The notes: a model not told the origin generated them from the letters alone. A stretch of DNA of 64,000 nt from Actinophytocola gossypii (GCF_025165815.1 NZ_JAFFZE010000030.1:1-64000), one strand, 5' to 3'; counted from the stretch's first letter, positions 52,953-61,953 are shown. Program-made: numbers and translations.

Positions 52953-53702
52953 TCAGTCGTGTGTGAGCAGCCACCACGCCACGAGCACGCCGCCTGAGTT
53001 GGTGGCCAGATGCACCAGCATCGGAGCGAGGAGACCCCGGGCGACGTGGCGCCACCAGTGCAGGACCACCCCCGCCACGGCGGCAGCCAGCATCGTCAGC
53101 ACGGACACCACCAGGACCGGCACACCGCCAAACGTCGTGCCGATGGCGGCGTTCTGCGTGATGGCCAGCGACGGAAACGCATGCCAGAGCCCGAACAGCG
53201 AGGCCGCGACGAGCACCGGACGCCATCGCCACCGGTCACCGGCGCCCAACAGCGCCGGTAACACGCCCCGGAACGCGATCTCCTCGAGGAGCACCGTGCC
53301 CAGCGGGATGCGGACCAGGGTCACCCACGCCAATGTGCCGACGCCGAGCGTGTCCATCCGGGCATCACCGAAGAGGCCACGCAACCCTGGGAACGCCGCG
53401 GCGATCCCGAACACCAGCCCGATCGCCCCCAACCCGACCAGGCCGAACACCACCGGCCTGCGTAGTCGTCGAAGGTCCAGTCCGATGGAGCGCGCCCGCA
53501 ACCCCGACCACCGGGCCACTCCCAGCGTCGCGGCCGCGACGACCAGACCGCACAACGGGTACGCCCAACCGGGCAATACCAGATTGACCAGCACAGTCGC
53601 CGCGGTCAACAGCACGAGAACCGCGATCATCGCCGGCACCCGACGGTTCGTCGCGTGAGAATCAGGTGGCAGCACCGCCGCCACAGTGGTCGACGAAGTC
53701 AT
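52953..53702 (-). CDS. CPBP-family intramembrane metalloprotease
   Basis: The 249 residues start at ATG 53702. It is a multi-helix membrane protein with the CPBP (Abi) motifs: LLEEIAFRGVLPALL as the EExxxR box, LFGLWHAFPSLA as the FxxxH box, and LVHLATNSGGVLVAW near the end. Relatives include CaaX proteases and bacteriocin self-immunity proteins; the substrate here is unknown. Confidence 0.87.
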   Translation of the reverse strand: MTSSTTVAAVLPPDSHATNRRVPAMIAVLVLLTAATVLVNLVLPGWAYPLCGLVVAAATLGVARWSGLRARSIGLDLRRLRRPVVFGLVGLGAIGLVFGIAAAFPGLRGLFGDARMDTLGVGTLAWVTLVRIPLGTVLLEEIAFRGVLPALLGAGDRWRWRPVLVAASLFGLWHAFPSLAITQNAAIGTTFGGVPVLVVSVLTMLAAAVAGVVLHWWRHVARGLLAPMLVHLATNSGGVLVAWWLLTHD

Positions 53703-53890
53703 TATGGCTCCAGTGTGCGCCAGCCCAAGCGGCCGAGGTGAACGAACGGGCCGGCGTTGACATATCGCCCACAATCCGCACACGTGGGTACGTCAAGTCC
53801 GAACGGACAGCGTTGAAAGCCCTGGAGCTCCCGCCAGTCCGCACCGAACCCCAAGGCCCTCGCCACCACATCACGGCGACTCGCTCGCCA

Positions 53891-55293
53891 GGGTCTATCC
53901 CATGATCGGTGTGTCCGGCGTTGTTGATCAGTAGGTCTCGGCTCCCGGCCAGCGGTCACCGAACGTGATGGCGAAGGCGTTGAGTACTGGCTTCCAGCGC
54001 ATCGTCCACTTGGTGCGGCCTGTGCCGGTCGGGTCGAGGCTGCGGGTCACAAGATACAGGCACTTCATCGCTGCCTGTTCGGTCGGGAAGTGCCCGCGTG
54101 CGCGGATCGCCCGCCGGTAGCGGGCGTTCAAGGATTCGATCGCGTTGGTGGAGCAGATCATCCGGCGGATCTCGATGTCGTAGTCGAGGAACGGGATGAA
54201 TTCTTCCCAGGCGTTGCGCCAGAGTCGGATCATCGCCGAGTATTTTTTCCTCCATTTCTCGTCGAGTTCGTCCAGTGCCGCTAGTGCGGATTCTGGGTTG
54301 GGGGCGGTGTAGATGGGTTTGATGTCCCGTTTCACCGCGTCCCAGTCCTGACGGGCGACCAGCCGGAACGTGTTCCGGATGAGGTGAACGACGCAGGTTT
54401 GCACGATTGTTCGCGGCCATACGTTCGTCACGACGTCGGGGAGGCCTTTCAGGCCGTCGCAGACGAGGAAGAACACGTCGGCGACGCCGCGGTTCTTGAG
54501 GTCGACCAGCACGCTCATCCAGAACTTCGCACCTTCGCCGCCGGTGCCCATCCACAGGCCCAGGACGTCCTTGCCGCCGTCCACGGTGACCCCGATCGCG
54601 GCGTAGACGGGCCGGTTGGCGACCTGACCGTCGCGGACCTTCACCACGATCGCGTCGATGAACACCGCCGCGTACACGGCGTCCAACGGCCGGTTCGCCC
54701 AGTCATTCATCTCGGCGACGACCTTGTCCGTGATCCGCGAGATCGTCTCCTTGCTGACCGACGCACCGTAGATTTCGGCGAAATGCGCGGAGATCTCGCC
54801 CGTGGTCATTCCTTTCGCATACAACGACAGCACGATCTCATCCACATCACCGAGCCGCCGCTGCCTTTTCTTCACGATCTGCGGCTCGAACGTGCTCTCC
54901 CGATCCCGCGGCACGCTGATCTCGACCTCGCCCGCGGCATCCGAAATGACAGTCTTCGACCGGCTACCGTTTCGCACATTCGCCGACTCGCGCTCGGGCT
55001 CGGCCCGGTTCTTCTCATGCCCGAGATGCTCGGTCATCTCCTCGTTGAGCGCGGTCTCCAGCACGTTCTTGGTAAACAGCTTCAACAGGCCGTCCGGGCC
55101 GGTCAACGCCAACCCCCGCGCCTTGGCCTCGGCCACCATCGCCGCCGCAGCGGCCTGCTCCGGCGACAGCTCTCGCCCCGGCTTCTCACTCTTGCGTGGA
55201 CTCACAAGGTCCGATGTCATCACTCACAGTGCCCATCCCGCCGGACCTTCGGCCGGCGTGTCGGGCCGGACACACCGATCTTGGAACAGTCCC
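53891..55293 (-). mobile_element. IS256-family insertion sequence, complete
   Basis: The ends are 29-bp imperfect inverted repeats: left GGGTCTATCCCATGATCGGT, continuing GTGTCCGGC; right GGGACTGTTCCAAGATCGGT, continuing GTGTCCGGC. One intact transposase fills the inside. Flanking 8-bp direct repeats are not seen (GCTCGCCA against ACCGGGCC), so flanks have changed since insertion. Confidence 0.8.
53928..55223 (-). CDS. IS256-family (mutator-type) transposase
   Basis: The 431 residues match the family along their whole length: NVLETALNEEMTEHLGHEKN, VEISVPRDRESTFEPQIVKK, ISRITDKVVAEMNDWANRPL, VFIDAIVVKVRD with the first Asp, FFLVCDGLKGLPDVVTNVWP with the second, and MICSTNAIESLNARYRRAIR with the Glu. 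It appears intact and probably active. Confidence 0.95.
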   Translation of the reverse strand: MMTSDLVSPRKSEKPGRELSPEQAAAAAMVAEAKARGLALTGPDGLLKLFTKNVLETALNEEMTEHLGHEKNRAEPERESANVRNGSRSKTVISDAAGEVEISVPRDRESTFEPQIVKKRQRRLGDVDEIVLSLYAKGMTTGEISAHFAEIYGASVSKETISRITDKVVAEMNDWANRPLDAVYAAVFIDAIVVKVRDGQVANRPVYAAIGVTVDGGKDVLGLWMGTGGEGAKFWMSVLVDLKNRGVADVFFLVCDGLKGLPDVVTNVWPRTIVQTCVVHLIRNTFRLVARQDWDAVKRDIKPIYTAPNPESALAALDELDEKWRKKYSAMIRLWRNAWEEFIPFLDYDIEIRRMICSTNAIESLNARYRRAIRARGHFPTEQAAMKCLYLVTRSLDPTGTGRTKWTMRWKPVLNAFAITFGDRWPGAETY

Positions 55294-55320
55294 ACCGGGC
55301 CCCGTTTGGTGGTCCAGTGG

Positions 55321-56169
55321 TTATGAGAGTGCTGGTTGGTTGGTCCATTGTTGACGGAACTGGGTGGGGGTGAGTCCGCCGAGTGATCCGTGGGGTCGGG
55401 TGGTGTTGTACTCGGTCCTCCAGTCGTCGGCCAGGACCTGGGCTTCCAGGAGTGTGTCGAACTGTTCGGTGGTCAGGAACTCGTCGCGGAACCGGCCGTT
55501 GAACGACTCGCTGTAGCCGTTCTGCCAGGGCGAGCCGGGCTCGATGAACACGGTGGCCACCTCGGCGAATCGGCACCAGTCGCGCATCGCCGCGGCGGTG
55601 AGCTCGGGCCCGTTGTCCATGCGCAGGTTCGCCGGCCGGCGCCCGGTCTCAGCGATGATCTTGTCGAGCAGGATGGTGGTGTCATCGGCGGTGAACGATC
55701 TGGCCGCCGCGGTGGCCAGCGCTTCGCGGGTGAACTCGTCCACCACGTTGCACCACCGGATCTGCCGGCCATCGGCGGTGACGTCGACCTGGAAGTCCAG
55801 TGCCCACACCTGATCGGGACAGGTCGCGGTCAGCCGGTCGCCGCGTTGCGGCCCGACCCGCTGCCTCTTGCGGGACCTAACCGGCCGCGTGAGCCCTTCG
55901 ACGGCCCAGTAGCGGCGGATCCGCTTGTGGTTCACCAGGTGGCCTTCGCCGCGCAGCAGCCAGTACGCCTTGCGCCAGCCCCACCGCAGATGAGCCCGGC
56001 TGATCTCGCGCAACCGGGTCCGCAGCATCGACTCCACGTCGCTGGCTTGTCCCGGCGCGCGGCGCTGGGTCGAGCGGTGCCGGCCGACCACCGCACACGC
56101 CCGGCGCTGCGAGACCCCGAACCTCTGCTGAAGCACGTCCACCGCGCGACGCCGTCCGCCGGGGCTCAC
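55321..56169 (-). CDS. IS3-family transposase OrfB (DDE integrase domain)
   Basis: The 282 residues start at GTG 56169, overlapping the orfA stop by 4 bp. It contains the HTH-like N-terminus, then the rve domain: VWALDFQVDVTADGRQIRWC with the first Asp, NLRMDNGPELTAAAMRDWC with the second, and WQNGYSESFNGRFRDEFL with the Glu, ending RPHGSLGGLTPTQFRQQW. It is intact and IS407-like in style. Confidence 0.93.
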   Translation of the reverse strand: MSPGGRRRAVDVLQQRFGVSQRRACAVVGRHRSTQRRAPGQASDVESMLRTRLREISRAHLRWGWRKAYWLLRGEGHLVNHKRIRRYWAVEGLTRPVRSRKRQRVGPQRGDRLTATCPDQVWALDFQVDVTADGRQIRWCNVVDEFTREALATAAARSFTADDTTILLDKIIAETGRRPANLRMDNGPELTAAAMRDWCRFAEVATVFIEPGSPWQNGYSESFNGRFRDEFLTTEQFDTLLEAQVLADDWRTEYNTTRPHGSLGGLTPTQFRQQWTNQPALS

Positions 56170-56450
56170 CAGTTTCCCCGGTTCAACTCCTTGAGCATGT
56201 CGATGTCCAGAGCCTGTTCGGCGACCATCTTCTTCAACCGGGCGTTCTCCCGCTCCAACTCCTCCAACCGCTTGGCGTCATCGCCCTTCATACCGCCGTA
56301 CTGATTGCGCCACCAGTACCACGTCGCCTCGGTGATCTCCAGGCGCCGACACACCTCCGGCAGCTCCGCACCCTGCCCGAGTTGCTTCTCGCCCTCCCGC
56401 AGCTTGCGGATGATCTGCTCCGGCGTGTGCCGCCGACGTCGAGTAGCCAT
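56166..56450 (-). CDS. IS3-family transposase OrfA
   Basis: The 94 residues are HTH_Tnp_1: RRRHTPEQIIRKLREGEKQL, LPEVCRRLEITEATWYWWRN, then KRLEELERENARLKKMVAEQ as the leucine-zipper part. It matches OrfB directly downstream and is intact. Confidence 0.92.
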   Translation of the reverse strand: MATRRRRHTPEQIIRKLREGEKQLGQGAELPEVCRRLEITEATWYWWRNQYGGMKGDDAKRLEELERENARLKKMVAEQALDIDMLKELNRGNW

Positions 56451-56733
56451 CGTCTTCGAGTCCTCCTACACCCATCATCGGGCATCGGACTCTCACACCA
56501 GACGGACCACTATCCGGGGACCCGGTCACGGGCGTGAACTCGTGCTCTGCCCATGAATGTTTGCCGGGCTGGCGACACGCGGTCAGGGTTGTGGTTGGTG
56601 ACCGAGTTGCCGTCTGGCTGGGTGGCAGCCCATGGTGGTGCTTGCCTCGGCCGCCGGGAACACCGCGCCGGCGATCGGCCGCCCGATCCAGGGCGATGAA
56701 GACAGGGTCGAACGGTGTTTCACCCCGACCCAC

Positions 56734-56959
56734 TCATCCTGGGGCCAACCCGATCGAAGTGCACGTCGCGCCGCTGCGCACCTTCGTCTTCGCTGGCTCG
56801 AACCATCCGAACCGCACCGTGGCAACCCGCGCACTGCACGAGCACCTGCGCTGGCGCGAACGAGCACGCGTCCCCAGCGAGAAAGGCATCCGCCGGGACG
56901 GCCAGCCCATCACCCCAGCCGCCCGACAGACCCGGCCAACCCACTGGACACAGCACTAG
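56734..56959 (+). pseudogene. IS630-family transposase C-terminal remnant
   Basis: The frame PIEVHVAPLRTFVFAGSNHP, then NRTVATRALHEHLRWRERAR and VPSEKGIRRDGQPIT, matches the end of IS630-type transposases, with an internal deletion after LRWR. The stop is at 56957-56959. The adjoining 56513-56733 segment contains no recognised gene and may be part of the same decayed element. Confidence 0.55.
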
Positions 56960-57582
56960 AGATCGGCGGGAGTGGTCAGATAGCGGAGGAGCATGGCGAC
57001 CAGCTCGCGCTCGAATCGGTCGGCGTCCGAGGGGTCGGCGCCGGCGTGGAAGCGGTGAACGAGGGACTCGATCGCACCCACGACCAGCCGCGCGGCCATG
57101 GGGACGTCTTCGACCGTCACGTCCTGGTCGGCGGTGAGCATCCGCTCGGCGGCCGCCACCAGCCGCCGTTCCGCGTCGCGCAGGTAGGCCAGCAGCTCGG
57201 GCGGACGTGGCGCCTCGTCGAACAGAACCCGGTGCAGGGCGGGATCGTCGCGGTGGTTGTCCATCACGGCCCGGACGAACAACCTGATCCTGCCCTCGAT
57301 CGAGTCGGGCAGCCGGCCGTCGGCGATCAGGCGCTCGACCGCGGCGATGCCGGACCTGGCGTGCGCGGTGGACAGCTCGACCAGGATCCCGTCCTTGTTC
57401 GGGAAGTACTGGTACAGCGAACCGACGGAGTGCCCGGCCTCTTCCGCGATCCGGTTCGTGGTGCCCGCCGCGTAGCCGTGCGTCGCGAAAACGCGAGCAG
57501 CCGCGTCGAGCAGCCGTTGCCTGGTCTCCAGCGCGCGCTGCTGACCTGGGACCTTCCGCGGTCTCAGCCGCTTGTCCGGCAC
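56956..57582 (-). CDS. TetR-family transcriptional regulator
   Basis: The 208 residues start at GTG 57582, with a G-run eight bases upstream. The HTH is ALETRQRLLDAAARVFATHG, then YAAGTTNRIAEEAGHSVGSL and YQYFPNKDGILVELS. An all-helical ligand domain follows. The same frame continues upstream into a membrane segment belonging to another protein type, so the start here is the natural one by family comparison. No target gene is adjacent. Confidence 0.82.
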   Translation of the reverse strand: MPDKRLRPRKVPGQQRALETRQRLLDAAARVFATHGYAAGTTNRIAEEAGHSVGSLYQYFPNKDGILVELSTAHARSGIAAVERLIADGRLPDSIEGRIRLFVRAVMDNHRDDPALHRVLFDEAPRPPELLAYLRDAERRLVAAAERMLTADQDVTVEDVPMAARLVVGAIESLVHRFHAGADPSDADRFERELVAMLLRYLTTPADL

Positions 57583-57900
57583 GCGCGCACCCCCGGTGAA
57601 AGCGAGTAGTTCCCATCCGGCTGTGCGTCGGACTTGTGTGCCAGGGTCGTGTTCCGTGGTCCGCTGCCGACGGGTGGCGAGGTACAGGGCGAACACCCCG
57701 CCGCTCCCGACGCCCACGCTCAACCCGATCTTCAACGCGTCGAGCTGCACGGTGATGCGATCCTTGCTGGTCAGCCCGGTCAAGTCGAGCCACAGCAGGA
57801 CCGCGCTGACAGCGGCGGCAATGAGCACAATCACGCCTACGGCGACGAGTGGGACCAACCATGCAGGCAGCACTTTGTACTTATGCACCCAGCCCGCCAT
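57583..57900 (-). pseudogene. Membrane leader of a pentapeptide-repeat protein, fused in frame to TetR
   Basis: The frame MAGWVHKYKVLPAWLVPLVA, two helices (VGVIVLIAAAVSAVLLWLDL and IGLSVGVGSGGVFALYLAT), then RRQRTTEHD, is the usual N-terminus of actinobacterial pentapeptide-repeat membrane proteins. The repeats that should follow are absent; the frame runs straight into the TetR gene. A deletion joined the two near 57640. Confidence 0.5.
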
Positions 57901-58142
57901 GCTGCGGCTTCGTGTCCGAGGTTGTCTCGCCGGGGAGAGGCACGAAACTCATGACCAACCTCGCCAAATCACGGTCCGGTGTTACAACCGCAGGCAGAGC
58001 TTTCGACCAAGCTTGTTCTGCAGGAACCAGAAGTTTCATGTGTTGTTCTATCGTGCCGCGTTGCTACCGTCTCGGACGAACGCGCGCGTTCACGATCGGT
58101 GCGGTGTTCGGGGATCGGCCTGCTTTCCCAGTCTGATCGGGG

Positions 58143-60473
58143 TCAGACGAGGTCACCGTTGGACATGGCGGTGAGGCCTGCCCAGGAGAGGGGTGAAGTG
58201 TCGTGTTCGGCGCGCCATCTTTGCTGCGCTCGGCGAAGGGCCCAGGGTGCTCGTGCGCCGCGCGCCAACTGGATGTAGAGGTGTTCGAGGATGGTCGCGG
58301 TCGCGTGGCCGGTACTCGCGCCGTCGGGAAGCGGGAAGGTTCCGCCGATGACTGTGGAAGCGCCGCGGCAGAGCATCACCGACGGTATCCCGATCGGGTC
58401 CGTGCCGATTCGCCGATCGAGGTTTCCGGAGAAGCACGCACCGACCACCACGGTGCGGGGAAAGCGCAGCCCCATCATGCGTGCTGCGGACAGTCTGGTC
58501 CTCCGCTCCGGATTGAGCAGTAGCGAGTGTGCGAGACCGGGCCGGTCGTCGCCGTGCACAGACATTGTCAACATCGAGTACTTGTTCGCCGTGCCGAGCT
58601 CCCGGACGAGAGTGTCGGCGTCGATGGCCTCGTCGACCTGAGCCGGCCAGCAGGTTCGTAGCGAGGTTCGTTCTAGCTCGAGGCCTGCCTCGTCCACGCC
58701 GTGGAGGTAACTGAGCACGCCCCTGGCCGCGGGTTGGGGTGCCGGCTCCGGGTTGAGGACAGAGTTGGAGGGCAGCAATGCGGTCGCGGCGCGGTCGCCC
58801 AGGGTCGTCCCGGTGTCGTCGATCCTCAGGGCCGACCACGGGAGTGCCCAGAGCAGGCTGTCCGGCGAGAACATGATGAGCGGTATCTCGTCGTCGGCGG
58901 CGTTTGGTGGAGTGGCGGCGACGAGGTCGACCAGTGCGGGCGGCAGGAGCAGGGGGGTCAGGGACCGCCACGGCTGGTTCCAGTCCGCGAGCGCGCGACG
59001 TCGCACGCTGCGTTGCCACCCCTTGGTCGAGGCGCGCACGGCCTCGGGTTCGTCGGCGCCGGCGGGTCGTTTCCGGTCGGCGTGCCCAGTTACCTCCAAT
59101 AACGACTGCGCCAGGTCTGACGGCAGCTCGCAGCGGTATGGCACGGGTGTCCGCCCCGGCGGCTCCCAGCTGCCGTAGATCACGATCTTGCCGTCGTCGG
59201 CGACCAGCCTTGTCTGCACGAAATGATGGCCGGGCACGATACGCTTACGCGGCTTGCCGACCGGTCCCTGCATCATCTGACGGAACTGGGCGGAAGCGAC
59301 GTTTTCCAGTTTCTCGTACAGGTGTGCTGACGAACCGATCGTCGGGGTTTCCGGGTCCTCCGCTCGCGCCAGCTGGACGAGAAGCTCCGCGACGACACCC
59401 GGCAAGCCCTGGCGCGCGTCCGAGCCCGTGTCAAGAATTCCGGTTCGAAGCAGGTTGGCAATGTCGCTTTCACGGAGCATACCCAGCGCCGTGACGTACA
59501 TCGTGAGCGCCTCGGGGTCATCGGCGGCCAGGGTCAGGGCCGCTTCCAGTGTCTGCTGCTCGACGTCGGCGAAGGAGGCATGCGCATCGGCTTGATGCTG
59601 ACGCCATCCCCGAGCTGCCTTGAGTGCACCGGCGATTCGGAGGAACTTGGTCCCGGTGTCGACCTGCTCGCGCAGGTTCCCCTCGTCGATGGCCAGTCCG
59701 AACCGGACCTTCAAGTTGTCGGCCTGAAGTCCGACCGGGGTATCCGGGTGCATCGCCGCCTCGGCGGCGTCCAGCAATCGCCGACATCCCACGAGGTCAC
59801 CTGCTCCTCCCACCCCGATGGCCTGGTGGTGCAACGCGTCAACGGCATGGTCCCGCATGTTCCACTTCGCCGCGAGCTCGTGCCCCTTGCGGGCGTGATC
59901 GGCTCCCCTGGGATAGTCACCGGTGTCGATGTACAGCCTCGCGAGCTCGATCTCGGTCCGGACTGCGGTCTGGCGGAACGCCCCGCGACGGCTTACGCTC
60001 CGCACCTCCTCGAGCACCTCGATCGCCGCCGCACTGTTGCCTTGCCGGACGTGGATCTTGGCGACCTGCTGAAGCATCTCGCCGAGTGCCGACGCGTTTC
60101 GGGGAGTTCGCCACCGTTGGTACACCTCTCGATAGAAGCGCACCCCACGCTCCGCGCTCGCCAACGCTACATCGAAGCGGCCCAGCGTGGTCGCTACCTG
60201 GGTCCGATGGAAGTCCACTTGAGCTGCGACCGCCGGTGTCTCCTCAATCTCCGGCCGCTGCGCGAGCTCGTCCAGAACGATCATGGCCTGGCCGATCTCG
60301 CCCTGGATGACCAGCTGGTTCGCCTGCTGCAGGATCAGCATGTGCTGCTTGACCTGTTCGAGGTTCTGCGTGGTCGGCCGCACGCCGAGTCGGGTGGCCA
60401 AATAGTTGCGATACAGCTGCCACGCCAGCACCACGGCCAGAAGGATTCCCCAGGTCCACGGAGAGGCGAGCAT
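58143..60473 (-). CDS. Membrane-anchored TPR protein with CHAT (caspase-like) protease domain
   Basis: The 776 residues start at ATG 60473. One N-terminal membrane helix (WTWGILLAVVLAWQLYRNYL) is followed by TPR-like helices (residues about 45-400) and a CHAT domain (about 500-776). The dyad is His640 in MLTMSVHGDDRPGL and Cys680 in VVVGACFSGNLDRR, followed by IGIPSVMLCRGASTVIGGTF. Unlike the CHAT protein at 20720 it is tethered to the membrane. Its start lies 1 bp after the DUF6338 stop, so the two are co-translated. Family knowledge suggests proteolytic activation of a partner; the substrate is unknown. Confidence 0.87.
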   Translation of the reverse strand: MLASPWTWGILLAVVLAWQLYRNYLATRLGVRPTTQNLEQVKQHMLILQQANQLVIQGEIGQAMIVLDELAQRPEIEETPAVAAQVDFHRTQVATTLGRFDVALASAERGVRFYREVYQRWRTPRNASALGEMLQQVAKIHVRQGNSAAAIEVLEEVRSVSRRGAFRQTAVRTEIELARLYIDTGDYPRGADHARKGHELAAKWNMRDHAVDALHHQAIGVGGAGDLVGCRRLLDAAEAAMHPDTPVGLQADNLKVRFGLAIDEGNLREQVDTGTKFLRIAGALKAARGWRQHQADAHASFADVEQQTLEAALTLAADDPEALTMYVTALGMLRESDIANLLRTGILDTGSDARQGLPGVVAELLVQLARAEDPETPTIGSSAHLYEKLENVASAQFRQMMQGPVGKPRKRIVPGHHFVQTRLVADDGKIVIYGSWEPPGRTPVPYRCELPSDLAQSLLEVTGHADRKRPAGADEPEAVRASTKGWQRSVRRRALADWNQPWRSLTPLLLPPALVDLVAATPPNAADDEIPLIMFSPDSLLWALPWSALRIDDTGTTLGDRAATALLPSNSVLNPEPAPQPAARGVLSYLHGVDEAGLELERTSLRTCWPAQVDEAIDADTLVRELGTANKYSMLTMSVHGDDRPGLAHSLLLNPERRTRLSAARMMGLRFPRTVVVGACFSGNLDRRIGTDPIGIPSVMLCRGASTVIGGTFPLPDGASTGHATATILEHLYIQLARGARAPWALRRAQQRWRAEHDTSPLSWAGLTAMSNGDLV

Positions 60474-60474
60474 G

Positions 60475-61134
60475 TCAGGTGTCCTTGTCTTGCCGCTTGG
60501 TCAGGCGGTAGGAACCGTGAACCGCCTTGATGATCGACCGCGGGATGAACACGAAATCCTCGTTTACAGCGGTCCGCGGAGAGTCGCCCGGTCCGGACGA
60601 CAGGATCGGTGGTCGCAGGACGAGTGCGTCCCGGGCCGGGTCCTCGGCCACCGAGACCGAGCGGAATACGCCTTCAATCAACCGGCCGTCATCGAGCTCC
60701 ACGGCTAGAAACGCCGGCTTCCCGTCACGTTTCGCACCCAAGACACCAGCCCACGCGGAGCCCTGCTTGATTCTGGTAGGCAGTCGCCCGGCGCGTCGAA
60801 CCCACATCCACCCCGCCAGCACGGCGAGGCCGAAGCTGACAAAGAGGACCAGGAGCGCCGACGCCACCACACTCCACGGGCGAGGCCAGTCCCCTGACCG
60901 GTTCCAGGCCAGCTCATCGAGAGACACCAACGGCGGAATGAACTCGCCGAGACCCAATACGACAACCGATGCCACAACGGACGTGACTGCACCGGCAGTC
61001 GCCATCTCGACGAGTTCGACGACCGTGCTCCTGTTGTCCCGGGCCAGGAATTGTGCGATCACCCGGTGGTATACGAGCCCAGGTGACAACGCGGCCAACA
61101 CGAACACGATTCCAGTGATAGTGCCCGGCGGCAT
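60475..61134 (-). CDS. DUF6338 membrane protein
   Basis: The 219 residues have membrane helices at about 5-22 (ITGIVFVLAALSPGLVYHRV), 46-68 (AGAVTSVVASVVVLGLGEFI) and 88-112 (VVASALLVLFVSFGLAVLAG). A soluble beta-rich end follows (AFLAVELDDGRLIEGVFRSV ... EDFVFIPRSIIKAVHGSYRL). This matches DUF6338, whose C-terminus resembles a small barrel. It is the middle gene of the cassette and may sense or carry the signal for the CHAT protein. Confidence 0.82.
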   Translation of the reverse strand: MPPGTITGIVFVLAALSPGLVYHRVIAQFLARDNRSTVVELVEMATAGAVTSVVASVVVLGLGEFIPPLVSLDELAWNRSGDWPRPWSVVASALLVLFVSFGLAVLAGWMWVRRAGRLPTRIKQGSAWAGVLGAKRDGKPAFLAVELDDGRLIEGVFRSVSVAEDPARDALVLRPPILSSGPGDSPRTAVNEDFVFIPRSIIKAVHGSYRLTKRQDKDT

Positions 61135-61139
61135 GGGAC

Positions 61140-61265
61140 CTATTTCTCCGCCGCAGGGTTAGGTGGCGGTGTCGCGAAGGGGTCAGGAGTTTCGTAGTCG
61201 TCGGTATCGTCGTCGTCCATGTACGACCGCCACTCAGGATCCGGCTCATCAGGTTGCGTACCCAT
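61140..61265 (-). CDS. Short acidic protein leading the second CHAT cassette
   Basis: The 41 residues start at ATG 61265: MGTQPDEPDPEWRSYMDDDD, then TDDYETPDPFATPPPNPAAE. It is rich in Asp and Pro and probably disordered. Its stop is 5 bp before the DUF6338 start, and GGAG inside its end serves as that gene's ribosome site. Coding is likely from the spacing; function is unknown. Confidence 0.55.
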   Translation of the reverse strand: MGTQPDEPDPEWRSYMDDDDTDDYETPDPFATPPPNPAAEK

Positions 61266-61802
61266 GCCAAGCTGATCGCAGGCCAAGCATGAACCGTTAC
61301 CACCGATCTCCGATACTTGTGCCGACGAGCTCTTGCGAGAGGCTCGAACTTGATCGCATTACTTGCTTGACCGAATAAGTGGTCGACACACGAGCCGGGT
61401 CGGTGAGGGTTCCCTTTGTGGCCTCGCAGGGTGAGACCGCGCAGTCGCGTCGGCCGCAGGTCGGTTTGGCTGGTCACGCCGGTCCGTGCGGGCGACCGAG
61501 GCGTCTAACGCGGAGGTTCTGAGTCGCAGGCGGGCCGGTTCCCATCTGTAACAGCAGGTCGTCCTTGAGTTCGGCGCCGGAGGTCGTGCTGTCTGTGATT
61601 GAGCCAGGCGGTTGTGTGCCTCGGTGTTCGTCCTGAGGTAAGGTGCAGGCGAGAAGTGCGTATTGACCTGCGGAAACGCTGCTTGACTAAACGGTGTCTA
61701 CGGAGGGGTCGGTAGGGGAGTCGCTAGACCCGAAAACTGGGTGCGGTACGCTTAGCGACGAGCTGGATGAACGACCCTGAGCACAGCGTTTAACTCGCTT
61801 GT
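61266..61802. other. Non-coding stretch before the second att core
   Basis: No gene is recognised. A short inverted repeat, GTCGCTA (61720-61726) and TAGCGAC (61753-61759), could be a recombinase arm or operator site, but nothing confirms it. Confidence 0.4.
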
Positions 61803-61846
61803 GCTGGGGGTCAAGGGGTCGCAGGTTCAAATCCTGTCAGCCCGAC
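61803..61846 (+). repeat. 44-bp att core: 3' half of tRNA-Pro(GGG), copy 2
   Basis: It is identical to the minus-strand copy at 18096-18139, from GCTGGGGGTCAAGGGGTCGC to CAGCCCGAC. The anticodon loop CTGGGGG, T-arm and acceptor 3' strand of a proline tRNA are present without the 5' half. It stands 107 bp beyond the stop of the second recombinase. Confidence 0.8.
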
Positions 61847-61953
61847 CGGTAGAGAACAGTTTTCGCAGGTCAGCGAGGGTCCACCTAGGGCTCTCAACAG
61901 GACAGCCCCGGCGCGTGCAACATTCGTGCAACACGCCGGGGCTGTTCTCGTGT

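Larger units (their letters stand above)
55307..56512 (-). mobile_element. IS3-family insertion sequence, complete
   Basis: It carries orfA and orfB. Imperfect inverted repeats are TGGTGGTCCAGTGGTTATGA at the left and TAGTGGTCCGTCTGGTGTGA at the right, read inwards. It lies about 13 bp from the right end of the IS256-type element. Confidence 0.75.

Noticed and set aside
52509-52997. A plus-strand gene between the STAS and CPBP genes
   Set aside because: Arg/Pro-rich product with no domain, no ribosome site and partial overlap with the CPBP gene on the other strand.
61720-61759. Inverted repeat GTCGCTA/TAGCGAC as an operator
   Set aside because: Seven base pairs over a 26-bp gap is not rare in this DNA and no gene starts beside it.
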